The translations under genes and the position numbers were made by a program. Shown here piece by piece: positions 44,149-56,993 of a DNA stretch of 64,000 nt; position 1 is the stretch's first letter, and each line of letters starts with the position of its first letter. This stretch comes from Delphinapterus leucas (taxonomy: Eukaryota; Chordata; Mammalia; Artiodactyla; Monodontidae), in contig NW_022098024.1 in NCBI RefSeq assembly GCF_002288925.2, forward strand, positions 2,368,814 to 2,432,813, given 5' to 3'. The notes under the pieces are model-generated. The model did not search any database. It saw nothing but the letters and a program-made list of their open reading frames with translations, and had not been told where the DNA came from.

Positions 44149-44799
44149 CATTTCTCACTGAATTACTGCAGTAGTTTCCTAATGGCCTCCCTGATTTTAC
44201 ATCTCCCTCTTACTTCCAAATAATTCTCAACATAGCAACCAGAGCAACTCTTAAAATATAAGGCTGATCATGTTTCCTTTTTTGTACAAACTCTGTGATA
44301 GCTCCCCATTTCATGCAGTCCTTATAATGGCCCATAAGTCTCTACATGATCTGTCAGCCACCAGTTACCTTCCTGATCTTACCTTCTACTATTCTCCCTT
44401 TACTTGATATGTTTCAGCTGTATTGTTTTTGCTTGTTCCCAAATATGTCAGAGATGCCCTCACTTTAGTGCCTTTGTCTTGTCTATTTTCTCAGCATAGA
44501 ACATTCTTCCTCAGATAACTACATGTCTAAATCTTTCAAATATTTTTCTCCCTCAAATGTCACCTTTTCAATGAGGTCTGCTCTAACAGTTCTGTATAAA
44601 ATGGCACATATTCATAATCCTTCACTTTCAGTTACTATTAACTTGCTTGTCCCCCACTTTTTTTAACCACAGCACTGACTGCTTTTCAATTAACTACATA
44701 ATATATGTATTTTATACTCATCTGAAACATTAGTTTTACCATATGACAGGTGCTCAATGAATATGTGTTGAATGAATAAATGAAAAGTTGAATTTTATA

Positions 44800-47145
44800 G
44801 GACCTTGAGTCTTATGATCTTGACCCCAAAGTCATTTTCTAATTATAAAATTTTGTGAAATCGTGGCTAAAGTTTTCAAATTTAGATATAATTTTTAAAC
44901 AAAACAGTGCACATCAATCAAGTTTTTAAGCAAAACTGAACATACATTTTTTTCATTTAAAAATTTAAAATGAGAGGTTCATATTATTGATGAAGCTGAA
45001 GACAGATCATTCAAGTTACAATGCTCACAACAAAAACAGGTAAAATTCATGTTAGTGCTGAGAAATGTGTAAAGTAAACCAAAATATGAAGAAAACACCC
45101 ACATGAGGTGAAAATATTTTAGCACAGTTCATCTGCACTCTGTTAAATACATCTCAGGTGAGATGGTCTAACTAGTAAAGTCCTTGTCATATAAGAATAA
45201 CATTTAAAATTTGAAAATCATGAAAATTGTAATGGAACAGCTGGGTAAAAATCATTTTAAAATGTTTTATTTCAAATTTGTGAAATATGTTGGAAAATTA
45301 TATACATGCATATATAGTATATACATAAAATCCATATATTATATTTATTATATTATAGTACAGTATACTATATATTATACAGGGTATATATAATATATAC
45401 CATTTATATATGATATATACATTATATATTTTCACACACACACAACAACCTGCAGACTACTTTATTACTTTCTGACCCATCAGGGACCACACTAGTGTTT
45501 TACAGATCATACTATGAGAAAACTTTTATTCTCACTGTTGTTCAGGACAAAACGGGATGAATATTTCACATGTAGAAACTTGGATTTGGTCATTGCTATA
45601 AATACCTAAAAAGGGGGCTGAAACCTTCTCCTCACTTAATTTTAAACACAGAGATGGGAAAGAATGGTTAAATCAAACTCAAATATATTTGGGAAATAAG
45701 AACAGAAGAAAAGTACACCCTGCTTTCTGACTAGAGCCCTGTGATAGACTAAGCAACCAGAGATGAGAGTGGGGCTATGGATTTCAGCTGTAGACATTAG
45801 CCAGTAGACCCAGGCCAGTAAGGTACGTCACAATGGATGTAAGGAAAGAAAAAATTCTTCTGTAGCAGACACACTGTATCCATCAGTTCCTCGGACATGC
45901 ATGTATAAAAAAACCCTTTCATAAATTGCATAAATATTCAGTATGTACACTAGAGTAAAATGCAGTAGAAATAAAGAGAACAAATTTCAATTAATTTGGC
46001 CAAGTTTTGCTACATATTAGAACCATATTCTAAATCCACATTAAATTTACATGTTAGTTTTAGGTACCATTTACATTTAGCCTCTCTCTACTTTCTTTCA
46101 CAGAGTCCATTAAAAAACTGCCAATTCGATGACCATCAATAAAAGAAAAAAGCAGAGAGTTTGATGAACGATCCTTTAGATCACCTTTAAGACAAAGCTC
46201 CATCAGGCAATAAAAATGTCCAGTTCAATTTCCTTTAATACAACTAAGTTTTCCCCTGAATAAATTTCTCTTCATTTGCTGATTGAGGAAGACAGCTCAT
46301 TTTAATAGAGATTGTCCCTCCATGACTACCTACTTTTGCAGATTACTTAGGATATATGAATTTCAGGAGAAAGAAAGTCATTAGCAATAGAGACATTTAG
46401 AAGAAGTAAAAGGGTAAATTGTACATTTAGCACAAAGCAGCAATCTCTTTACTCATAGCTCCAGGGTTATCAGGATGCCATTAACAGCTTTTCACTATGT
46501 AAATGTTTTCAAGCAAAATAAGCTAAATGAGTAGCAAGGTGAATATGGTTCATTCCAAAACACTTATTTAGTGTTCTTTGAAAATTGAAGGGAAAAATGG
46601 TCCCATTCCAGCTCCTTTCCAAACATAGTAAACCCCAAAATCTTTCCACTGCATCAAATCAATTTGTGTTCTAATGTAATTTGAGTTTCATAGTGTTTAG
46701 GTCCAACACTGTTTTCAGAACCCTGCAGAGTAACAAATGTTGTCACACATTTCTGTTTTATTTCTCCCTAGCATGCTGAAGAGAAGTACCCTGTAAATTT
46801 TTACTTCAATGTAGTCTAAAACTCTCCACTTTTACACTTGAAGAGATGAACTCTTTTCCCACAAAATGGCCAGAGATTCGATCATAGAGGATCTAGGGAT
46901 CAGGCAGGATTAATTTTTCTTATTTCAAAAGGGTAACTAGGAAGTTCTCAATAGTGTGGCCATTTAGAGGACACATATTTACTGAGTACCTCTCAGACCC
47001 AAGCCTTGAAGAGGTTTTTGAATAAGATTCAAACCCTTTCTTTAAAATGCTCCCAGTCGAGTGGAGAGAATCCCAGTTCAATGGCCAGTCCATATTGTTG
47101 ATTTAGAAAGTAAACAAAATAAAGAAAATAAACATCACCGATTAT
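44800..47145. other. Unique stretch with AT-rich palindromic core
   Basis: No gene or known repeat. 45300-45425 is almost pure TA-rich DNA with many small palindromes (for example ggtatatat-a-atatatacc near 45384-45402) followed by (CA)n. 46080-46560 is repeat-free and compositionally unremarkable. Confidence 0.55.
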
Positions 47146-47149
47146 CTTA

Positions 47150-47515
47150 TGGCACAAATGTAATTACTGTTAATATGCTTGTGTATATCTTTTCATAATT
47201 TTTCTATGCAGTTTTGTATATATATTTCCCCAAGTGGGAATATACTATCCAAACTTTTTTATTATTAGCTTTTTAAACCTACTTTCCATTTATTAAATAG
47301 TGTGCTTCTGTGTTACCAGTTTTAATGGTATTCACACATATAGATATATTCGATTTATTTAAGCATCCTTGAACTATCAGACATTTTTATATTATTAAAG
47401 TCTTGCTATTATACAAAAATGGAATCATTTCCTTAGGATCAGTACCTAGAAATGGAATTTCTGGGGCAAATGTTACACACAATTTTAAGTCCTCTGAAAC
47501 ATGGCCAAATTGTTC
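47150..47515 (-). repeat. Old L1M 3'-region relic
   Basis: Reverse complement of the L1M 3' region: 'gtatatcttttcataatttttctatg', 'tccttgaactatcagac', 'ttaggatcagtacctagaaatggaatttctggggcaaatg', 'aacatggccaaattgttct'. A younger L1 fragment begins right after it. Confidence 0.6.
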
Positions 47516-47519
47516 TTTT

Positions 47520-48035
47520 ATACTGTTTTTTTTTTTTAACATCTTTATTGGAGTATAATTGGCTTTACAATGGTGTGTTAGTTTCTGCTTTATAACAAAG
47601 TGAATCAGCTATATGTATACATATATCCCCATATCCCCTCTCTCTTGCATCTCCCTCCCACCCTCCCTATCCCACCCCTCTAGGTGGTCACAAAGCACCG
47701 AGCTGGTCTCCCTGTGCTCTGCGGCTGCTTCCCACTAGCTATCTACCTTACATTTGGTAGTGTATATATGTCCATGCCACTCTCTCACTTCATGCCAGCT
47801 TACCCTTCCTCCACCTCGTGTCCTCAAGTCCATTCTCTACTTCTGTGTCTTTATTCCTGTCCTGCCCCTAGGTTCTTCATAACTTTTTTTTTTTAGATTC
47901 CATATATATGTGTTAGCATAACAGTATTTGTTTTTCTCTTTCTGACTTACTTCACTCTGTATGACAGTCTCTAGGTCCACCCACCTCACTACAAATAACT
48001 CAATTTAGTTTCTTTTTATGGCTGAGTAATATTGT
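47520..48035 (-). mobile_element. 5'-truncated young LINE-1 fragment (L1-C)
   Basis: About 515 bp: a terminal T-run, then ttaacatctttattggagta.. and the pyrimidine-rich 3' UTR ('ctccctcccaccctccctatcccacccctc'), ending in late ORF2 antisense ('ggctgagtaatattg'). Same 3' UTR type as L1-B, without extra 3' DNA. attgttct on both sides (about 47508 and 48039) may be a short, imperfectly placed target duplication. Confidence 0.88.
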
Positions 48036-48435
48036 ATATTGTTCTCAATCTAACACTTATGAAATAGACCCTTCTTAAGCCTCATACATTAATTCTTTAT
48101 TTCAGTTATGAGTTATTTCATTAAAAATTTTTATATCTATTTATAAGGAATATGGACATGTAATATTTTTCTTTCTTTTATTTTCTGCTCTTATTTAATT
48201 TTCAGGATTACGCCAGGATTATAATATGAATTGGAAAACCTTCCATCATTTTTACTTGTCATATGAATTATTTGTTCTTAAATGTTTGAAAGAAACTCTT
48301 GCTTATAAAATCATTTTGGACTGGAAACACTTAAGCAGTACTTTAAAAAAATGGGTTTATTATTTACCAGAGTTATTAATCTATTTACAGTGCAATGTCA
48401 GGATTGAGGTATGTACAGGGGCACTAAATAAATCA
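48036..48435. other. Unique stretch with no gene seen
   Basis: AT-rich, no recognised repeat. A 74-codon frame (48226-48450) is without family resemblance. Confidence 0.45.
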
Positions 48436-48439
48436 GATA

Positions 48440-48575
48440 GTGGGAGGTAAGATGGGGATGGCTTTGATGAGGAGGTGATAGTGAACTTTTGAAGATCAGG
48501 AAGACTAGGCAAATAGGGTAGGAAAGGGAATTTCAGGAAGAAGAACAGCATTTATAAAACCACAGGAATATAAGA
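48440..48575 (-). repeat. L2 relic
   Basis: 'gctttgatgaggaggtgatagtgaacttttgaagatc', 'gaatttcaggaagaagaacagcatttataaaacc' match antisense L2 ('gaaggtgacatttgagcaaag..gaacagcaagtgcaaagg'). Confidence 0.55.
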
Positions 48576-51500
48576 AAGCACATTGTGTGCCTACTGTATG
48601 CTTGTTATTTCATATCTGCTGTATGCTTTGTTCCAAAAATGTAAAATAAATTTTTTGCTGCCCCACATAACCCACATGAAAAATGAAGCTCGGAAAAGAT
48701 TCATTTGTGTAAAGTTACTAATAAATGAAAAAAATAAAATTAAAACCCAGTTCCATCTAATTTATAAGTATACCTTTTTTCTTCTATTGTATATTTACAC
48801 TGGAAAGGTAATGAAATTTCAAGAATCTAAAGATAGCCAAGAGGATTCAAAAATGGGAAAGTAGATATAATTTTGTTGTTTCACATTCTACTTCTATATT
48901 ATAATACTTTTGATTGTTATAGGATATTAACCTTATTAGATTTATATTAATACTTCTATTTGTGAAGAAATTTCATATTTTTCATTTAATTCTACTAACA
49001 AATATATGATACATCCTCTACAATTCAGGAGTGTCTTTCTAAAGGGCCTGGCAGGTATCTCTTTAAAACGTAATCATAGGTAAAGATAGATCCCTGTCTT
49101 CTAGTCTCTAAGAGAGGATGGGAGGAGCCTAACTTTGATAAGGGACATTTGGCAAATACAGATGGCATAATTACATTGACCAAGCTCTTCCCAAATTTCT
49201 CCAGTACTTTTTCATTTAACTCAATCCAGCATTTAAAAATTCTCCAGTCATTTTTTTCTGCTGAGTTGAGTTCAGTCTCTCTCCCCTTTTGCAATAATCT
49301 TGACCTCTATTGCAATAAAGTCTTCTTTGCCATTGTTAACATGTCCGGTGCAATTTTTTCTTTTACAATAGATGTTATAATTATACTTTGGTTATATAAT
49401 CCTTAACATAGCTCAGCTGGGATTCTAACTTTTCCACTACATCAAAATTCTTTGGAATGTTTAGGTATAGACATGTGTCACTAATAATAAATATGTGAAT
49501 GAATCAGACTTTCTTTTATTTCAAAATGTTATTGTGTTCGACAAACAAGCACTGGAAACTTGAAATGACTTCTGTAGCTGATCTTTAGTTCTGGTTTGAA
49601 ATGTTACATGCACAGTATAGGTGGTTTAGATGACAGGTGATCTGAACCTTAATATATAGACATTATTATTTAACGCTTTTATAACTGTCAATGCAGTTAT
49701 TTCAGTTACCCTAGCTGATTAGCATCTTTGTAAATAACTACAAGTGTCCCTTTGTACTCCATGCTTCAGGATCATTGTAGTGAACACTCAGCTTGAAAAT
49801 ATAGACCCAAATTTTCCTTTTTGAGTGGCCATTTACCAGCTGTGCATCCTTATACAAGTCTGTTCTCACTATGGTAAAAATCACAAGAATGGTAAATGCT
49901 CCCTAGCCTTTTGATGAAGCTAAATTATATTTTAAAGCACTTTGAAATAGACATTGTTACATAAAAGGAAGTGGCTATAATTACTTGGTCAGTAGAAATC
50001 TGTAGAATTTTGAAATTCCTCCCATGGTGGTTAAGATAAAATTCGAAGTCAGAGTTTAAAACATAAATGTTGATACTTAATGTCAAAAATAATACATTTA
50101 ACTTTCTTAAACAAACAAAAAAAATCCTATTTTTCACAGATCTATTTAAAACCATAGCCTCAAACAAATAAAGCATTCTTGGTGTCATTTGTTTTTTGTC
50201 TCATATTCCAAGAACAATCCTTGTCTTGGGCTTTCTGTGTAACTGATATTTAAGAGACTGGACAAATGGAATGTTTGAGCAGCTACATTCTACCACAAGC
50301 TTAAGGAAGTCAATTGAAGCAGTGTTTTTATAAACAAAGACTGTTGAATGTGCGGATTTTGTAAATTTACAATAGCTTTGGAATATACATTTAATAACAT
50401 GTTAGGACTCATTTGGAGCCAAGTGACAGAAAACTAGTTCAATTATTTATAAGTGGAAAGGGTACATGAAGCAAACTTCAAAAAGAAATAGGGTGAAACT
50501 GGTTTCATTAACGACTCTATGCAAGAATGTGAAACTCATCAGGCCCCTTGTTTTTGAATTGGATCCTCTCTCATTCTAATTTTTATTTTTGTCTTTTGTC
50601 TTTACTTCTTTCTGTTTTGACTTCCTTCCCTTAACTGTTCCTACAAATCCAAGAGCATGGCCACATGCTATTTCTGGTTTTTATCCAATAGAGCCTCATG
50701 AACAGAAACAGAACACTTTTCTGTCAGTTTTCATTATAAAAACTCCTAGGGAAGAACTCTGATTGATGTAGAATGGGTCATGTGTCTAACCCTTGTAAAT
50801 CAATGAAAACAGAGGGATGTTGTTTTGACTGTCACTTCTAGCATTCAGGAGAAGGAATAACATTGGAGGGCCTGCCCCAGCTGAATGGGAAGGAAGTATT
50901 GGACAAACAAAATTCCTGCTATGTGCTACAGATTTCCAGTCATGGATTTGTTAATTTGAAATCACCATATATCGATAAGCCAATTATGGTCTAGTAGATG
51001 TGGATTTTCCATGTTTACAGTAACATTTTCAGAGTACATTTTATTTAACCTATATAACCTAAGGTCTCTCTTCAGAACAATACGTCCTTTTAAAGAGTAG
51101 TAACTGGGTGAGTACTATAGAAATAGATTATTCTAACAAAATACACATTCTATTTCAGACCTGCAAATGTGTTTTATATTGATATAATTCAAGAGAAGAA
51201 TCTAGAGGAGGAGACATATTTGTGTACATGCTTATTTCCAGTTAGAAATGGATACATTTTTTTTCTGATATAAAATGAAAATAATTGTATATGTTAACAC
51301 TTTGGAAATAGCCATTAATACTCATTTTCCTTTATCTTTATGTTAAAACATTTTAAGTGTCTTCTACCTTTTAAAAAAATCATAGTCTACCCATTAAACA
51401 TATTTGATAAGGCCTGTTAAAGGACCATGCACCACTGACTATATCAGGAGCTTGTTAAAAATAAGAGCCAATGTCTTATTTATCTTTGTTTTCCAATCCC

Positions 51501-51750
51501 TATTAGAATAAATTGCAAATAGCAAGCTCTCTATCCATGCTTATGGAAAAGAATTAGAAGTGGGGATCAATACATTATTGAGTGATACATAAATATACAA
51601 TTTCTCAACTCAGGGAAAACCTGGTGAGCAGAGAATTTGTGGCCCTTCATTTTCCAAAAAATAGGTGCCAAAAAGCTATATTTCTTGTACAACTGAAAAG
51701 ATATCCTTGTATGTTATTTTTTTCCTTTTCCTCTCATTCATACCTTCATT
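48576..51750. other. Unique stretch with no gene seen
   Basis: Three kilobases of AT-rich unique DNA. Open frames of 80-93 codons occur on both strands, but none shows a recognisable domain or splice-site context. Confidence 0.5.
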
Positions 51751-51751
51751 T

Positions 51752-52440
51752 TTTTTGTTTTTTTTTTAATATAGTCCATGTTTTCCTGTCTCTTGCCATC
51801 AATGGCTTTTGTGACAAATTCTTCCCAGTTATTTCAGGAAGTCAATATATGTATCTCATGTCTGCTCAAGACCAAATTCAGGCAGCCACCCCCACTTTCT
51901 TCCTTTTCTACTTCCCTGCTTCTAGCCCCTCCCGTGAAGTTCACTGCTGTTACCTTGATTATGAGCAGGCACAATGCATTGCTTCCACAGGTGAATCTCA
52001 TTAGGCACAAATTCTTCCCAGGCATCTCTGCAGCTTCCGCTCATTATCACAGTAGCCACTTAACCATGGCTGATATGGTACAGAGTCGGCAGCCACAAAG
52101 CTTCCAGAGTCCTCAAGGTCCCAGAGGGACACTGCGTCATACGGAGTCTTTTGTTGAAGGCCCACTGCCTTCCAGGCAGATGTGGAAGAGGCTTTCTTCC
52201 TTACCTTTAGCAGCATTCTGTTATCCGGCACCAACGCTGCTTTGTCACAGTCTCTTACAATATTTTTGGAAAAATTCTTGTTTAAGATTGGACTTTAGAA
52301 CTCACGTACTCCAAGCCAAATCTGGAGGACTCAATTTGAACTCAGAGTTTATAACCAGAAAAAGTTGTAACCATAAGGACAATACTACATTCAGAGTTGT
52401 TAGGAGCTCTGGACTTTCTGCTCCATCAACTTGAATATTT
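51752..52440. other. Unidentified segment with long open frames after a T-run
   Basis: A T-rich run (51752-51768) is followed by about 670 bp less AT-rich than the flanks. It is open for 218 codons on the plus strand (51778-52434), while an offset plus frame (51582-52004, 140 codons) and minus frames (52001-52234, 77 codons) overlap. The T-run followed by unusual sequence would suit a minus-strand retrocopy. I recognise no family, see no AATAAA near the T-run and found no flanking duplication. Confidence 0.35.
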
Positions 52441-52650
52441 CCTTAGTCACAGGAGGAATGATCAAAGCCATGTTACTCTGATATTTTGCTGTCTAAATTT
52501 GGATAATTCTTGCAATAGTGAGTGGCTTCTTTGCTACCACACTCTCTGGATTATCCCTCTTCTACCCATATTGAAGGCTTCTTCTCTGGCTTTCTTCTAC
52601 CTGACTTCAAAATATTGGCTTACCTGACCTCAGAGTGTCGGTTTGGGGTT

Positions 52651-52994
52651 GTCATGGCTGAATTGTGTCTCACCAAAATTTATATGATGGAGCCCTAACC
52701 CCCAGGACCTCAGAATGTGATGATATTTGGAGATAAAAACTTTAAAGTGGTAGTTAAGTTAACTGGGTGTCCTTATAAAAAAAGGAAATTAGGACACACA
52801 CACACAGAAGGAAGACCGTGTGAAGGCATACGAAAAAGATTGCAAGCCAAGAAGAGAGGCCTCAGAAGAAACCAATCCCGTCCACATCTTGATGTCAGAC
52901 TTCTAGATTCCAAAACTGGAAGAAAACACATTTCTGTTGTCTATGCCACCCATTTTGTGTTACTTTGTCATGGCAACCCTAGCAAACTAACACA
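52651..52994 (+). repeat. MLT1 (MaLR) LTR, nearly complete
   Basis: Begins tgtcatggctgaattgtgtc and ends accctagcaaactaacaca, with 'cctcagaatgtgatgatatttgg', 'ggtgtccttataaaaaaaggaaatt', 'ccgtgtgaaggc', 'cttctagattccaaaactgg' between. TG..CA ends and flanking ggggt/ggggc fit a 5-bp duplication. Solo LTR. Confidence 0.88.
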
Positions 52995-53230
52995 GGGGCT
53001 GCTCTCTTCTCTAATTACAGACTCTCCTTAGGGGAATTTATCTGATCCCATGGCTTTAATATCATTATATTCCCAAGATGAAAGGCAGAAAACATATTTT
53101 CTGTGACCTCTTTAAAGAGCTAAATATAGTCTGTGAATCTAATAAATAAACAACATGATTTTGTTTAGATGCTTTAACTTCTTGGTATATTCATGAATGA
53201 ACATTAAAATAGTTCTCAAGTATAGTCCAG

Positions 53231-53357
53231 GGCCAGCTGGTGAAGTTGTTAGAAATAAATATCTGAGACCCTACCTCAGACCTACTGAATCAGAAACTCT
53301 AGGTTTTAACAAGCCTTCTAGGAGCTTCTGATTCATGCTCAAGTTTGAGAATCATGG
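53231..53357 (+). repeat. MER5-type hAT fragment
   Basis: 'gaccctacctcagacctactgaatcagaaactctagg', 'aacaagccttctaggagcttctgattcatgctcaagtttgagaatcatgg' match MER5A/B. Confidence 0.75.
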
Positions 53358-55075
53358 ATTGTAATGGACTGGACCTGGAAAAGAACATAGAGCTCACTTA
53401 GCCTTGTGCTATGGATATAAAATGGTATCCTGGTAAAGTCAGTAATTTCCCCAAAGTCACTAAACTCTATTTCCCGACTCTTCTCTCTTTGATTTGTACT
53501 TTTATGCCTTTTGGAGTTAGTTCAGAACAAAATAACATTTGGTTCAATCATGATTTTTGCTGTTCTTTATTTTGTTTATTTGAGCATTTCTTCTTCAACA
53601 GCTTTACAACCCTATGTGTTCTCTTCCCATCATTCCCACATAACCAAGTACATGTTTTGTAATGCCTATATTTTTTACCCCTAAAAGACATATTTTTAAA
53701 ATGGCTTTTGACCTGTGTTCTGATATGCTACTAAAATAGAATGCAACTTACAGTCTCACTAACTTGATATAGACTAAAATATATTAAGGGTCTTCTTATA
53801 TGTAAGTCATTGAATGAAGTAATATTGGTCAGTTTTTATTAAATAGATTGAAATCTAATGTTTTTTAAATATTAAAAACAGCAATTATATCATTGACTAT
53901 ACCATATCAGTGCCTTATATTTCATACTAAATCCTCTCAGTTTCTTCAGAATGTTTAATATTCTATATATGCCCTTTTTTTGCATTCAGAAGTCTGACTA
54001 CTTTTTAGAACCCACGGATAAGCAACTTGAAATATATATTTGTGTGTTTGTGTGTGCCTAATAGTTTGTACATAGGTTAAGTGGCTTACCCAATTAAATA
54101 CCCACATGTGCCTACTTATAAACCAAAAGTTTGCATAGGTACAATTAACCTGAGTGTCACTTTAAGGTTTAAATTAAATTTGCATTTTGATTTAAAGAGG
54201 AAGCCTGTCTCAGTGTTTATCTTTATGGCTCCCTAGGCTGGGCAGTGTCTCCTGCGTGTGGTGGGGTTATATACTACAGACCAGGCTGTTTGGATCACTG
54301 ATATCTGTAGTTAATACATAGAGGGTCATGTGAATGCTCAGGAGCTGCCCGTGGCAGATGCTCTGCCTAATCATTATTGGATCCAATCACTATTAATCAC
54401 TAAAGTTTCATTGGGGTTCTCTATTACTATTTTAATTTTTATAGAATTCAATCACTTTTATTGTCTTTGGTCTCCAGTAATTTCTTTCTTTTTTCATCTT
54501 GTTCAGCCTCACTTTTCGGTAAGTGTCACTTCAGCTGGTTTCTGCTGTGTCTGCTGGAACTTGGTGCCTCAATTAACTTTCCTTTTCACTGCTCATGTGT
54601 AGTGCTTATTATGTTTGAGACCCTGATTCTTGGGTCTCATCCATGAGATGGATGTTACTGATGAGACTGGTAGGAACATGTGCATTTTTCAAGAGATTCA
54701 TTTTGGATAAGTATTGCCCCTCCTTTCTTCTACATTTTTGAGGCTGCCTACTTCTTCTTCTGGATACTGCTATTGGTATCCAGACATCAAAGTTTTCAGT
54801 CTCAAAGCTAAGCCATGACTATGACGAGGTTTCAGAAAGAAGGCCCCCTTCATTTTAATGGGCCGCTTTGTTAGAGGGAGGTGAAAGTGAAACCACCTTG
54901 AAGACTAACGTTTAAATCCGGAGGTTTTGTTGCAAGCTCAGGAGTCTCTGGGAGGAAGGTCAGTGTCAGTTCTGAGTGACACCTTCCTGTGCTAGGAATC
55001 ATAAACCTTTTTTTTTTCAGTAAAGGTGGATTTTTTTTAGCAGTTTCCTCACTTCCTTAGGTGAACTGGATAAGG
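53358..55075. other. Unique stretch with no gene seen
   Basis: No exon or repeat recognised. Frames of 83-90 codons at 53411 and 54330 lack family resemblance. Confidence 0.5.
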
Positions 55076-55079
55076 TAGT

Positions 55080-55585
55080 CCTTCCCTGCCAGTTTGTCAG
55101 ACAGAACCAAATAATCTGAATTTAAATCAAGTTTAGACCCACATGGTACCCCTCTGCTACACGGACAAATCCCTATTGCCTACCGTTAGAACACAATTCT
55201 TCATACCTCTTCACATTGGCAGGCAATGCAATGACTGCCATTTGTTCCCAGCCATCTTTTTAAGGATGTCTGTATAATAACCACCTTGGAAGACAGAGAC
55301 AGTGTCCTTCTCTGGAGCAAGTAGAAGGCATGCTTACTGCCCATTATAAAAGATTCAGGTTCCCTAAATTCAGAAATCCTTTGCTGCAGTACAAGCCACT
55401 GACTGTGCTAGTGTCACCTGACCTTCTTTGTGTCATCGTGTGGGAATTGGGACTTGGGGATCAGGCACAGTAAAGGGTTGATGCTCTGACAGTGCTATTA
55501 TTTTTATGAGTAATAAAGTCCTTTGTTTCTGACCTTAAGTCTTCTGCCAGCATCCATATAACTGGCAAGATAACTTGTTAGCTAG
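55080..55585 (+). repeat. Possible solo LTR, family unknown
   Basis: Composition and a late AATAAA ('gagtaataaagtcctttgtttctgacctt', 55508-55536) followed by a U5-like segment suggest an ERV/MaLR LTR. No clear TG..CA ends or duplication found, so this is a weak call. Confidence 0.35.
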
Positions 55586-56185
55586 CTTTCAAGCAGGGAA
55601 AAATCTCAGACTTTTCACAGCTCTTCACACTTGCCTCACAGTAAACATTCTAAATGTGGCAGCTATTATGAGGATTCAATGCCTTATCACTAAAATAAAT
55701 CTCTGAGTTGGAATAAATGGTGTCTAACGTGTCAATCTTCGAGAAGTCTAACTGATACTTTTAAAATGTATCATGGAAGGAGGAATTTTGTTCTTGGAAC
55801 TCGATGTTCTTTGGAAAGTGATTTTAAGATTTTTATTGGTCTGCCTGTTTCATAAGACTGTGGTACAAATCAAATAAAAAAGTAGGTAACATGGCTTTGT
55901 AAACTGTGATGTTAATGCAGTGGAAGATTTTACCTTCTGTGCGTGTGGAATGGAATATTAGGGTCTACAAATGATTCAAAAAGTCTTAAAGAAATTTATA
56001 TGAACGTCACATTAAAAAAAAAAACCACTCAAATCAGGGTGTTTGAGTAACCAGACAATGAAAAAACACTTGAATAGAAAGCTGGGGCCAACCGCTTTGA
56101 TTTGATATCAAATATATTTAACTTATCTGGTTCTTAGCTTTTTTGCCTGTAAAATGCCTTAGGGCAATAGGGTGTTCTGGGCGGT
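55586..56185. other. Unique stretch with no gene seen
   Basis: No exon or known repeat. A short A-run occurs near 56012-56023. Confidence 0.5.
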
Positions 56186-56186
56186 A

Positions 56187-56605
56187 TATTAAATTCCTGT
56201 TACTGCTGTAACAAATTTCTGCAAACTTGGAGGCTTAAAACAACACAAATTTATTATCATTCTGCAATGTAGGTGTGACAACTAGGCTAATATAGACTGT
56301 GACAACTAGGCTAAAATAAGAGTGTCTGCAGGACTGCATTCTTCTGTAGATGCTCTAGGGAGGAATCTCTTTCCTTCCCTTTCACAGTTTCTAAAGGCTG
56401 CTCACATGCCTTTGTTCGTGGGTGGTCCGCCTTTCACCTTTAAAACTAGAAACATTACATTTTCTGACTATTTTCCTACAGCCACATCTTCCTATGACCA
56501 CACCCAAGAACAGTTCTCCACTGTGTGATGAGATCAGGCCCACCTTGCTAGTCTAGGATAACCACTGCAGGATAATTCTTTGTGTGCGGGGGACAGTCCC
56601 TCACA
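56187..56605 (-). repeat. MLT1 LTR relic
   Basis: Reverse MLT1: 'attcctgttactgctgtaacaaatttctgc', 'cttaaaacaacacaaatttattatc', 'gctctagggaggaatctctttccttccctttc', 'gcccaccttgctagtctaggataa'. Contains a 24-bp-period duplication (tgtgacaactaggctaa at 56274 and 56298). Confidence 0.8.
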
Positions 56606-56771
56606 TAATAGGTGAATACTCCTCACTTTCACAGGTTAAATGCCTATCCGAAGCCCAAGTCATTGTCTCTCTAGTTTTGTGCACACTCCTTAGAGAGGCT
56701 CTATGAGCGAAGAGATTAGGTCATAGCCTCAGTCCCTTTCCTTTTAAAGCTCTTGGTACACATCTATTTTT

Positions 56772-56977
56772 TATTTTTTTTTATGCTGTACGCGGGTCTC
56801 TCACTGTTGTGGCCTCTCCTGTTGCAGAGCATAGGTTCCGGACCTGCAGGCTCAGCGGCCATGGCTCACGGGCCCAGCCGCTCCGTGGCATGTGGGATCT
56901 TCCCGAACCAGGGCACGAACTTGTGTCCCCTGCATCAGCAGGTGGACTCTCAACCACTGCGCCACCAGGGAAGCCCA
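56772..56977 (-). mobile_element. CHR-type SINE, short form (copy 4, reverse)
   Basis: Full-length CHR SINE on the minus strand: a T-rich tail at the left, head complement ending gcgccaccagggaagccc at 56977. The target duplication tacacatctattttt is exact at 56757-56771 and 56979-56993. Some CpGs are already mutated, so it looks somewhat older than copies 2 and 3. Confidence 0.95.
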
Positions 56978-56993
56978 ATACACATCTATTTTT

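Larger units (their letters stand above)
42225..44795 (+). repeat. Long L2 (LINE2) relic, plus strand
   Basis: About 2.5 kb of L2. The reverse-transcriptase block is recognisable near 43378-43460, with translated LILSDQSAASDIVDDF corresponding to the family's 'DLSAAFDTVDH' box and nucleotide text 'cttcacttggcttccaagatac..cctggctttcctcctgg'. Downstream come 'gaattactgcagtagtttcctaatggcctcc', 'ggctgatcatgtttcc', and the 3' end 'ggtgctcaatgaatatgtgttgaatgaataaa'. A palindromic DNA element (43775-43935) and tandem duplications interrupt it. No intact ORF. Confidence 0.8.

Noticed and set aside
46080..46560. Conserved non-coding enhancer
   Set aside because: The stretch is repeat-free, but that alone is not evidence. 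Cross-species conservation scores would be needed and cannot be computed here.
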